Below are positions 56,194 to 64,000 of a DNA stretch of 64,000 nucleotides, piece after piece; the stretch's first letter is position 1; each line of letters begins with the position of its first letter. The notes below the pieces were generated by a model. The model searched no databases. It was not told where the DNA came from and saw nothing but the letters and a program-made list of their open reading frames with translations. The translations under genes and the position numbers were made by a program. This DNA comes from Porodaedalea pini (taxonomy: Eukaryota > Basidiomycota > Agaricomycetes > Hymenochaetales > Hymenochaetaceae): assembly GCA_002794775.1 (NCBI GenBank), contig NBAY01000099.1, forward strand, positions 44,885 through 108,884, read 5' to 3'.

Positions 56194-57555
56194 ATGGTGA
56201 ATCTACGCTGCACGCCTGCAATGCTACGCTTTCCACGGCGGTACCCGCTCTCTTTGCTCGTTCTTTTCATCCCGTTGTCCTTGTTTTTGTATGCGAACTT
56301 CGGCGGACAGCTTGCTGCGTGGGCATCGAACAGAATCGTACCCATCTCACCTGTGTTCGGCTCATCGCCACTCCCCTCTGATGCCTCTCACTCAGTGGAG
56401 GGCTCAACACAGAAAACTCTGCTCGTTTCCGCCTTCTTTCCGCTCTCAAAGTCCAAGCACTCCATGGCGCAGTATTCGGACTGGTTGTCGCGTTTCCTCG
56501 GTCGTATCACGACACCCATATACTTCTATGCACCGCCTGACCTCGAGCCGACGATCCGCTCCATCCGCGGCGCGTTGCCTATTGTCATTGATACGCGCTA
56601 TGAGACCGCGTTCGATATACCACCTCTGAAAGGGAGGGAGTCGGATTACGAGAAGATGCATGGGTGGGATCGAGAGAAAGAGCATCATAACCCAGAGTTG
56701 TACGCTGTGTGGGCTGCGAAGCCATTTCTACTTGCTGAAGCGCTGCGGCGACTCGGCGCCGGGGATGGACTTACAGCACTTAGGATTGAGAGCACGGATG
56801 ATATTGAATATGCATTCTGGACAGACGCCGGCTCTTTTCGGCACACGCATACGTATGCGGCATGGCCAGACCTTGCGCGTCTCGAGGAGGTGTGGAAGGA
56901 TGGGGTAACGTTGAGTGGAACGAAGGAAGACGAGCTGGTGTTCTTCCCTCTGCAGCACCTGCCGGGTGTAAGCATGCAGCTTTGGACAGAGAATTTGGGT
57001 CCCGTGGACAACGATGTCTCCGAAGGTGTGTACTTATCTATTTTCTCTTCGCACGTATTTCGTTATAGACTAACTTGCGGCGCAGGCTCATTTTTCGGTG
57101 GACGTCCCAAAACTGCAGCGTGGTGGGAACGATACTACTATGCCTATCATGATCACTACCTCGCTCAGCACGTCTTCGTCGGGAAGGACCAAACGCTCAT
57201 AAACGCGCTTTTCTTCTTGCAACCTTCGCGTTTCATTAGCGTCTGGCATGGCGATCCCGACGCGCCCGCAGCACTCTTCGTACCCTCTAGCTCGTCATCG
57301 GACGAGAGCGAGCTCATCCTTGGCGACTGCGGCGACCAGTGGTACTACTATCAGTTTTTTCTCGCGAGCACGGAGGAGCGAGAGAAGATGGCGAAGACGT
57401 GGGATAAGCAGTGGTATTGGGACATTTGGCGCAAGGAATGGTGGACTAGGAGACGAGAGACGTGTCGGCTGACGCGCACGGTGGATATGCTGGGCTTGTT
57501 GAGGCGCGCATTTGGAGAGAGTTGGAATCCGCCACCGTCGTCTGTGCAGTTCTAG
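56194..57555 (+). CDS. HtrL/YibB-like protein (putative glycosyltransferase fold), type II membrane
   Basis: Exons 56194-57025 and 57086-57555, joined by a 60-bp GTGTGT-CAG intron, give 433 residues. The intron is a multiple of three and open, so the unspliced frame also reads through. One membrane anchor lies at about residues 15-34 (YPLSLLVLFIPLSLFLYA). The family pattern follows: LLVSAFFPLSKSKHSMAQYS, DWLSRFLGRITTPIYFY, NPELYAVWAAKPFLL, AFWTDAGSFR, SFFGG, FVGKDQTLINALFFL, GDCGDQWYYYQFF. Bacterial HtrL/YibB sits in lipopolysaccharide loci, and the fold is thought to be of glycosyltransferase type; the fungal substrate is unknown. A Golgi location is inferred from the N-terminal anchor. A truncated copy lies at 27236. 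Confidence 0.82.
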   Translation: MVNLRCTPAMLRFPRRYPLSLLVLFIPLSLFLYANFGGQLAAWASNRIVPISPVFGSSPLPSDASHSVEGSTQKTLLVSAFFPLSKSKHSMAQYSDWLSRFLGRITTPIYFYAPPDLEPTIRSIRGALPIVIDTRYETAFDIPPLKGRESDYEKMHGWDREKEHHNPELYAVWAAKPFLLAEALRRLGAGDGLTALRIESTDDIEYAFWTDAGSFRHTHTYAAWPDLARLEEVWKDGVTLSGTKEDELVFFPLQHLPGVSMQLWTENLGPVDNDVSEGVYLSIFSSHVFRYRLTCGAGSFFGGRPKTAAWWERYYYAYHDHYLAQHVFVGKDQTLINALFFLQPSRFISVWHGDPDAPAALFVPSSSSSDESELILGDCGDQWYYYQFFLASTEEREKMAKTWDKQWYWDIWRKEWWTRRRETCRLTRTVDMLGLLRRAFGESWNPPPSSVQF

Positions 57556-57830
57556 ATCATGTTTATTTATTGCTGTATATATGGGTATACCTGCTAGCTA
57601 TGCGTTGCGCTGTATGGAATTAACTCCTGATCACTTCTAGGGCATGCTTATGGTCCTTGCATGCGTTTGTCTCTGATGACGATTACGTTCGCAATGCATG
57701 CGGTCACACGTGCCTTTCTCCCCATCACGGTGCAAGTTGGTACTACGGTGCGGAGCGGCAGTTCGCGACAACTCAAGTCGCATCAACTTCAACTTCCTAC
57801 TCCTCCGCCACATCATTCTAAATAGACCTT

Positions 57831-58913
57831 TACTGCCCTTTGCAGAAGTATTGTCACACGTGATTTCACTGATTTTCGTGCCACAAGAGCCTCAAAACAC
57901 AAACATTTTCATATCTCAACCAAAAGTTGACCTTTTTGTGTCATCTAAGTTGATAAATTCATTTTTTTTATCTCATCTTTCATATTTCAACAAGAGTGAT
58001 AGGAAATAGTCAAAATTGGAGTCCAAAACAGCAAAAATGCTGTTTTTGAACCCATTTCCCTTGTTCATTTTTTCCTGCACTCAGATTTCACTCTACAGTG
58101 CTCCAGACCAGTCCAGAACTCCAGTATTAGTCTATTATGAATTTACAGACTGATTTTGAGATGTATTGTGAGGTGGATGTGCTGAATTGGTGCATGCCTA
58201 AAACACACAAATCCCCTCTGTTTCTGCAAGCCCCCCAGCCCTCAAGAAAAACTCTTCTCAACTAAGTTCATGCATGTAAATTCATTCAAAGTGTATTGGA
58301 AGAGATTTGAGCAGCATCCATGGATACAGGCTTGCTTCATGAATCAGGGATATATTCACAAGAATAGTGCATACAGTCAGAATCTGGTACTCAATTCAGC
58401 TCACTGGTTGATGCTAGAGCCCTGGATGCTGCTCAAATCTCTTCCAATACACTTTGAATGAATTTACATGCATGAACTTAGTTGAGAAGAGTTTTTCTTG
58501 AGGGCTGGGGGGCTTGCAGAAACAGAGGGGATTTGTGTGTTTTAGGCATGCACCAATTCAGCACATCCACCTCACAATACATCTCAAAATCAGTCTGTAA
58601 ATTCATAATAGACTAATACTGGAGTTCTGGACTGGTCTGGAGCACTGTAGAGTGAAATCTGAGTGCAGGAAAAAATGAACAAGGGAAATGGGTTCAAAAA
58701 CAGCATTTTTGCTGTTTTGGACTCCAATTTTGACTATTTCCTATCACTCTTGTTGAAATATGAAAGATGAGATAAAAAAAAATGAATTTATCAACTTAGA
58801 TGACACAAAAAGGTCAACTTTTGGTTGAGATATGAAAATGTTTGTGTTTTGAGGCTCTTGTGGCACGAAAATCAGTGAAATCACGTGTGACAATACTTCT
58901 GAAAAGGGCAGTA
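57831..58913. repeat. Near-perfect inverted repeat of 1.08 kb (foldback element)
   Basis: Left arm 57831-58320 and right arm 58423-58913 are almost identical reverse complements, with a spacer of about 102 bp. The outermost bases are TACTGCCCTTT and AAAGGGCAGTA, so the element may be CTGCCCTTT...AAAGGGCAG with TA on both sides, as for a Tc1/mariner-type MITE. No protein is encoded. It sits between the 3' ends of two convergent genes (57555 and 59186). Confidence 0.92.
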
Positions 58914-59185
58914 ATTCACAATTTATTTTCTCAGAAATTTTGAAACAATTCCTGACTTTTTCTAAAAATGCGGGATATTGGCGCTCTTGGCCACTTTTAC
59001 GACAGATCTCAATTTATTCGAAAAAAAAAACTACAAGCTACGGGCTCGGCAGAGTTGCCGCGAGGTGGCGCTCCGCACCTACACGTTGCTTTAAACTTGT
59101 TTGCAGGCGTCCGCGACACGTATGCGCGTTCCCATCAAATCCTTCTCAGTTTCTGGGTTTAACGATATCAACATACTTCATGGCC

Positions 59186-60723
59186 TCAGTCCCATTCGCG
59201 CGCTCGGCACTCAAACGAAACTGGCCCCAGTCGACATTGAAGTTCCTCACGGATGGTAAACTCCTGTGACACATCTCCGAAACAGCGGCCTACATCCGTT
59301 GAAATACATATGGTCAATATCCCGCCGTACGAAACATCAGAGACATCGTATCGCACCTTCAGCTGGTCCTCTGATTCCCTTGACTCGAAGGGTACCTCTT
59401 TAGATATAGCGAGCGACAGCGTCTCGAGCGCACGGAAAGTCGGGGCGCGTCTACGGAACACCTCCGAGAGCTCACCGAGGCACATATCCACGTTGATTGG
59501 TTCCAAATTCGCATCGCTGGAAGCGAGAACGAGCTCGAAATGCTTGACCGTTTTGACTCTGTCCGACGTCGATCCAGCGAGAGCGAAGGTGCAAGAGAAG
59601 CTTGTGAGGAGCCTTCTCCAAATTTTGGTATCCGTTATATAGGGATCCGGTATCTGCGGGTCTAGGGCGAAGCCTGCTTGTATCCAATCATAATTTACCA
59701 TTTCAATGTCGCCATCGTTTTCCCCTGTATTGATCCGTAGTAGGTCGAAGATGTAGAATAATGGTAGAAGGCCATCTGTGCCTCGGCAGTCGACCTCCAG
59801 AGATTCCAATTTCCTGCAGTTGCTAATAAACTTCCTGAATGATCGTAGGCTGAATTTCAAACAGCCAATGGCAAGCTGTTTCAGGTTCGCGAGACTGATA
59901 TAGCTGGTATCTCCGAGATCGAGGGCTGTAGGTCCAAGGAGGTCTGGGTTCTCATCGTCACTTTTGTTTTCGCTTCTGATCGAAAGCATGACGATAGTCC
60001 TCTCAAAGATTTTGAGTATATTGCTGATTGACCTTCCCGCTGTAAGGTCGCTAACCACAATGCTGAGATTGGCTACCGCTGGCATCGACCATTGGGTCTG
60101 ATATTTGCCAATTAATGGGAAGCTGTCATGTGCAGGATCGGGGTCACGTATGGACAGTGTTCGAAGAGCCGGCAGTGAACTAAGAGCAAATATGTTCTGG
60201 CGCGACAGAGGAAAGTTGATAAGGTCCAAGGTGGTGACTGACGAGAAGTGCGTGAAGAGTTGGCGAACCATGAGTTCCCGCTCATCAAGGTCCCAACTAT
60301 GATATTCATCGCAGTGGATGGGGGAGGCGAAACGTCCAACCGAAAGGAACCTTTAAAAATTTGCAGCAGATAAGTACGCCGGCTCATGCTATGAGCAGAA
60401 TCGACTCCCCTTGTTTCTGTGGCGTCACGAATAGGTGCCGGGAGAGTGCCGTTGGCCAAGTTTTCCATGAAGCGCTCGCGATATGCTCCATTGGTCAGAT
60501 CCACTCCTTGAAAGACGAGGTGGCTGCAGAGTGCCTGCATGTCACTGCATGTCATCGAGAAGCTTCTGAGGTTCCGGAACGAAGCTGAAATGGCCTCGAT
60601 GTCGTTTGCCATAGTACGGCAGTCGTCATATTGATAGTCTGATGAATTGGTTGTGAATGGAGTCAACGATCCGGCGATCTGAAGTTTGAGCTCGGTAGGA
60701 AGAGTGAGTAGCCTGGAGCTCAT
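59186..60723 (-). CDS. F-box-like protein with one frame break
   Basis: From the ATG at 60723: LLTLPTELKLQIAGSL is an F-box-type start, followed by ISASFRNLRSFSMTCSDMQA and LCSHLVFQGVDLTNG. The downstream frame (to 59186) contains leucine-rich stretches (LFTHFSSVTTLDLINF; LPALRTLSIRD; LKQLAIGCLKF; RKLESLEVDCRG; ALETLSLAISKE), the usual layout of basidiomycete F-box proteins that select substrates for SCF ubiquitin ligases. The two frames meet near 60310-60360. The second reads FLSVGRFASPIHCDEYHSWD before MVRQLF, but no GT-AG pair I tried joins them in phase. The length 1538 nt is one base short of a multiple of three. Either a real single-base deletion or an assembly error. About 512 residues if repaired. 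Confidence 0.6.
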
Positions 60724-61165
60724 GACAGGCGGCGGGAGGCGAGAGATGAGAGATGGTATAGGAAAGGGGAAAGGACACCATTGCGGCTTAAATCCTTGGA
60801 TGGTGAGGACCGGAAGCGGTCTGCCACAGGCCACCGCTCCTTGCAGCCAGATTCCTGCCACCAGACGTGACTTCGTTTGGTAATGCGCGCAGCCCTGGCC
60901 AAAAGTGTCCATTTATCTAAGGATCAGATCAGTATTCTCAAGCGAATCGCTTGGACCTCATTGGAAATACAAGCCACGATCATTTGAAAGATATACCAGG
61001 CCATTGAATTTCGGGAAACAGAAGGAAGTCGTCCAAGACGGGCAATCTCAGGCTCTACCAGAGAAAGAGAGAGCTTTCAGGAACACAGTACTAGTACATT
61101 TAACATTCGGCTCAGAAATCTTCAAGGCGATATACTTCATATGCAACCTCTTCATATGGATGGGC

Positions 61166-61569
61166 CTAGCAATATATTCGGCGAATTTCAGTCGGTGGAT
61201 TTTCTGTGAGAGGCATGAGATGAACTTTTTTCAGCTCGCTCACCGCACCCCGTATCTGCTCGTTCTTTCCTTCGTCCCTGACCAGGACTTCGACACGGTG
61301 TTCGTCGACCTTCTCCAATTGGCCGACCTCGCCGATAGCTGGATTAGCAGAGCCCACAGGCTTGAACTGACCTGCAATCAGTGAAGCCTGATCAAATGGC
61401 GACGATTTCTTCGAACTTTATACCTGTTCCCGGAGTCAGGAAAGCACAACTTTGGTATTCGCCAACGCAACCGACGTGCATCGGATAAGACTTGAACAAT
61501 TTATCCAAGACCTTCGACGTGTTTTTGACTGGACAGAAAAAAAACAAGCTTGAAGCGGGACGCCGACAT
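61166..61569 (-). CDS. NIF3/CutA-like C-terminal-domain protein, frame-broken
   Basis: Exon 2 (61166-61371) reads GQFKPVGSANPAIGEVGQL followed by EKVDEHRVEVLVRD, typical of the CutA-like domain of NIF3/YqfO proteins. Exon 1 (61424-61569, 52-bp GTATAA-CAG intron) reads from the ATG MSASRFKL and, one frame away, CPVKNTSKVLDKLFKSYP and CAFLTPGTG. The shift falls in a run of eight T; seven would be in frame. The family's HPYEE motif at the end is missing (LKKVHLMPLTEN instead), so the 3' end may also be altered. Function of free-standing fungal versions is not known. Pseudogene or sequencing error. Confidence 0.5.
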
Positions 61570-61811
61570 TGTGGTCAAAATGAAGTCATTAATATTGATC
61601 AGCAGTGAGGGAGTTAGAGCTGTAGTCAGTAGTTAATTCCCACACTCTGTAGGCGCATCAGCGCTTCAGCACGAGACCGCGTCTCCCTGCCGCTTGCCTT
61701 ATTCTCGTCGTCTCCTCTACATGCGCTCGCAAACTTATCCATATCTTATTCCGATCCGAGTCTCACCCTTTTTTCTTCTTACAGCACTCCACTCAGACGC
61801 TCGACCTATAG

Positions 61812-62212
61812 ATGCGTAAGGCTGCGGGCTTCATCTTCACCAGCAACCAGCTCTACGACCTGGCTTCCAAGATCGCTTCCAAGCCGGTTTCCCAAACCAT
61901 CTCCGCCTTAAACCACGTAGATCGCCAGCGTGAGAGGGATGGTATTGGTTTGTTGGTCCTGCACGTCTTTCTTCCTGACGTTTGGACGAGGACGATACGC
62001 GCCATTGGATGCTCGTCTTGTGCATCAAAGATCTCGAGCCCGGCGAGACGGTCTACAATTTGTCCAACTTGCCATTCGATGAAAATATTTCAATGGTCGC
62101 GAAGGGCCTCAGATGGATGGTGGGATTCGGTTATCCAGAGGACGATGCGAAGGGTCGCTGGGCGACATTCTCGTCGTGGAGCTTTAGGGAGTCCGTTTTC
62201 CAAACCTTTTAA
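61812..62212 (+). CDS. Short hypothetical protein, frame-broken
   Basis: From the ATG at 61812: AAGFIFTSNQLYDLASKIAS, VSQTISALNHVDRQRERDGI, GLLVLHV. One frame away it continues TRHWMLVLCIKDLEPGE, NLPFDENISMVAKGLRWMVG, FGYPEDDAKGRWATF and stops at 62212. The change lies near 61975-61985, too short for an intron. The length is one base short of a multiple of three. The two halves fit a single basidiomycete family in my memory, of unknown function, about 133 residues. Confidence 0.5.
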
Positions 62213-63037
62213 TCCGTTGTTGATATGATATTGATTAAGAAATTGGCCGAGCTTGTAGCTAGGTTTCAGACTCGTTCTAACAGCGAATTGTATTGATACA
62301 TGCCTGACACCCAATATCCCGAGCGCTCAAGAAGGGCCGGGATTCAGATAATTGCAAAACCTAAAAGCACGCGTGTAATACATATGTAACGAAACACATA
62401 GATCAACTAGAGCGCTCACGGAAATGTTAAACGCAGTTTCGGACAGGCGATATACAAGAGAGCATCGAGGATGTCAATATTAATATCGCTGATCTACTTT
62501 CAAATTTTGGCTGAGTACGTACATGTATATTCCTGGGCAAACATACAGCACGGTAATAACACTTAAATATATGTTTGGCACGCGGAGCGCAAGAGCCTTC
62601 ATCGTGTAGACTCCACAATCAACTAAGCATGATCTAACGTAATGAAATTATTGCCAATTGTTAGATGTCAACCTTGGGATAGCGTGTAATGAAACATAAA
62701 ACTGACGAGAGCGCTCGCCGAAATATTCAAAGGCAGTTTTCGGTCAGAAGATTCAATAGTCGACCCTCAGGCTTATACGAGGGAGTAGGGAAAGTCAATA
62801 ACGCGGCATTAGACAAGTCATGCCGGCACAATGAAGAACAATCTGGCTTACAAAAAACTTCGGATGAAAAGGCGGTACTTTGTTAATTCCAAGGCATACA
62901 CACGACATACGAATAATAATCCTACACTATCAACTTCGAAGACATGAGATCATAATTAGTGCGCATCCAAAGTCTCAAAGGTCGGTTGAACTTACCTCAC
63001 ACGAGGGATGCAGAGGTACGCCATTAGACAGTCAAAA
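62213..63037. other. Intergenic with a diverged direct repeat
   Basis: GCGTGTAAT..., GAGCGCTC.C.GAAAT and GGCAGTTT/CGCAGTTT.CGG blocks at about 62369-62450 recur at 62681-62755, spaced about 310 bp. No gene. Confidence 0.4.
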
Positions 63038-63663
63038 TCAGTCCTGGGATTCAACACCTTCCTTGCGCCTGATAGGGTTGATCACCACGGGCTTGTGCTT
63101 GTTCTCCATAGTTTCTGTGAGATGCACGATGCGCAGGTCGCTCGAGTCGGACGATACGGGTTCAACTCTGAGATCAGCGGTTAAGATGATATAAACACCA
63201 GAAGCCAAACGGAGGAACTTGCATTGCTTCAAAGTTGCTGATTCGCTGCATCTGTGCTGGTGCTGCGCGAACCCTGAACTTGAGCGAGCGAGTCACTGTC
63301 CACGAGCCCTTCACGATTCCGGCCTAACAGCATGAAATGGAGGCAGTAACTCAAAACCTGACCCGATTAAGGGAAAAAAACTCACCTGGGATTCCCTCGT
63401 CGTTTTCAAATGCCTTCGTCGCTCCCTTATCTTCATGCAGCTCATCAAACTTGACATCCGCCTTCGTCATCTGCTGCCCGTTGTCCCTTGATCTCCTCCC
63501 TGAACTTCTCACGCGAGATCTCCTCACCGTTGACGGAGACGCTGGCACGTCCTTCGGGTGCGAAAGCGTTCTCGAATGCGGAATGGAAAGTGTCGTCGTC
63601 CGGGGCTGTGTAAAGTGCAGTAAGGCGTTCCTGCGTCCATGTCTTCAGATCGGATTTTGCCAT
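63038..63663 (-). CDS. NTF2/SnoaL-like small protein, frame-broken
   Basis: Exons 63386-63663, 63223-63323 and 63038-63167. Intron 1 (62 bp) is GT-AG. Intron 2 (55 bp) has a GC donor (GCAAGT) and gives NFEAIVEPVSS in frame. From the ATG at 63663: KTWTQERLTALYTAPDDDTF and SVNGEEISREKFREEI, then, shifted by one base near 63480, QMTKADVKFDEL, AGIVKGSWTVTRSLKFRV and RIVHLTETMENKHKPVV. The layout matches uncharacterised fungal proteins of NTF2/SnoaL-like fold; binding partner unknown. About 169 residues if repaired. Confidence 0.5.
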
Positions 63664-64000
63664 GGCTCTAGTAGTTGTGATGTGGCGCGAGCGTAGGATG
63701 GCGATGGATGGAATGAGAAAGGACAGACGAAATATCATTCGGGCTCCTCTATGGAGTTATCCATATTGCAGAAGTAGACGCTATTGCCATGACCTCAGAC
63801 TCAGAGCTCCGCGATAGAGTTCAAGTTGACGATGACGCGCTGAACTGCGCGAAGGCAGCACGTGGTTGCTGCGCTTCAGTTCTTCTTTCTCTAACGTTCA
63901 CTATGGCTCGCTCCTGAGGCGTAAAATATCTTACCCATGTAAGTCTCAAGGATTAGGATGCCTTTGTAATACAGAACACATCAATGCGAAATTGCGAGTT
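63664..64000. other. Window end, no gene seen
   Basis: Promoter side of the minus-strand gene ending at 63663. No further feature supported. Confidence 0.35.

Noticed and set aside
60905..61384. Plus-strand 159-codon frame
   Set aside because: It is antisense to the NIF3/CutA-like exon, whose conserved motif is on the minus strand.

Overview
The window looks like nuclear DNA of a basidiomycete fungus, most likely an Agaricomycete. The genes carry many short GT-AG introns of about 50-75 bp. The gene content is typical of mushrooms and polypores: two type-3 copper tyrosinases, a PHO80-like (PCL) cyclin, a DUF3602 protein with GRGG motifs, a MARVEL-like protein, HtrL/YibB-like proteins, an F-box protein, and Ty1/copia, pogo and Tc1 transposons. 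I see no prokaryotic operons, CRISPR array, tRNA or rRNA. The species cannot be named from sequence alone.

Left 8 kb: two inverted copies of a DNA transposon that carries a captured, rearranged fragment of a host prolyl-tRNA synthetase gene. One copy runs off the left edge (1-879). The other is complete (2240-5479), with 17-bp terminal inverted repeats and a TA target duplication. It splits a large gene of an internally repeated basidiomycete family (1197-2239 and 5482-7828). If the element is removed on paper, the exons add up to one uninterrupted frame of 985 codons plus stop, so the insertion looks recent.

9-16 kb: a degenerate membrane-protein gene, an intact SET-domain gene, and two adjacent decayed genes, a low-complexity Ser/Gly/His-rich one and a PCL-type cyclin. 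16.4-24.7 kb: an intact, young copia element (215-bp LTRs, 5-bp target duplication, 1537-1562-aa polyprotein) and a pogo-like element whose transposase has one stop codon and one intron.

25-33 kb: a ten-finger C2H2 protein head-to-head with a truncated HtrL/YibB-like pseudogene, then a four-exon MARVEL-like gene and long stretches with no convincing gene. 33.6-49 kb: a segmental duplication of about 4 kb carrying two nine-exon tyrosinase genes in the same orientation. It is bordered by dispersed copies of a short repeat, with a MITE present in only one copy and a segment of about 210 bp that is inverted between the copies. An intact DUF3602 gene lies between them.

49-64 kb: an internally deleted Tc1-like element, a glycosylated membrane protein, a small acidic two-exon gene, the intact HtrL/YibB-like gene, a nearly perfect inverted repeat of about 1.08 kb, and four small genes (F-box, NIF3/CutA-like, an unknown, NTF2-like). 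Each of those four is broken by what looks like one single-base indel. Most functional statements rest on motifs and remembered family patterns. No search was run.
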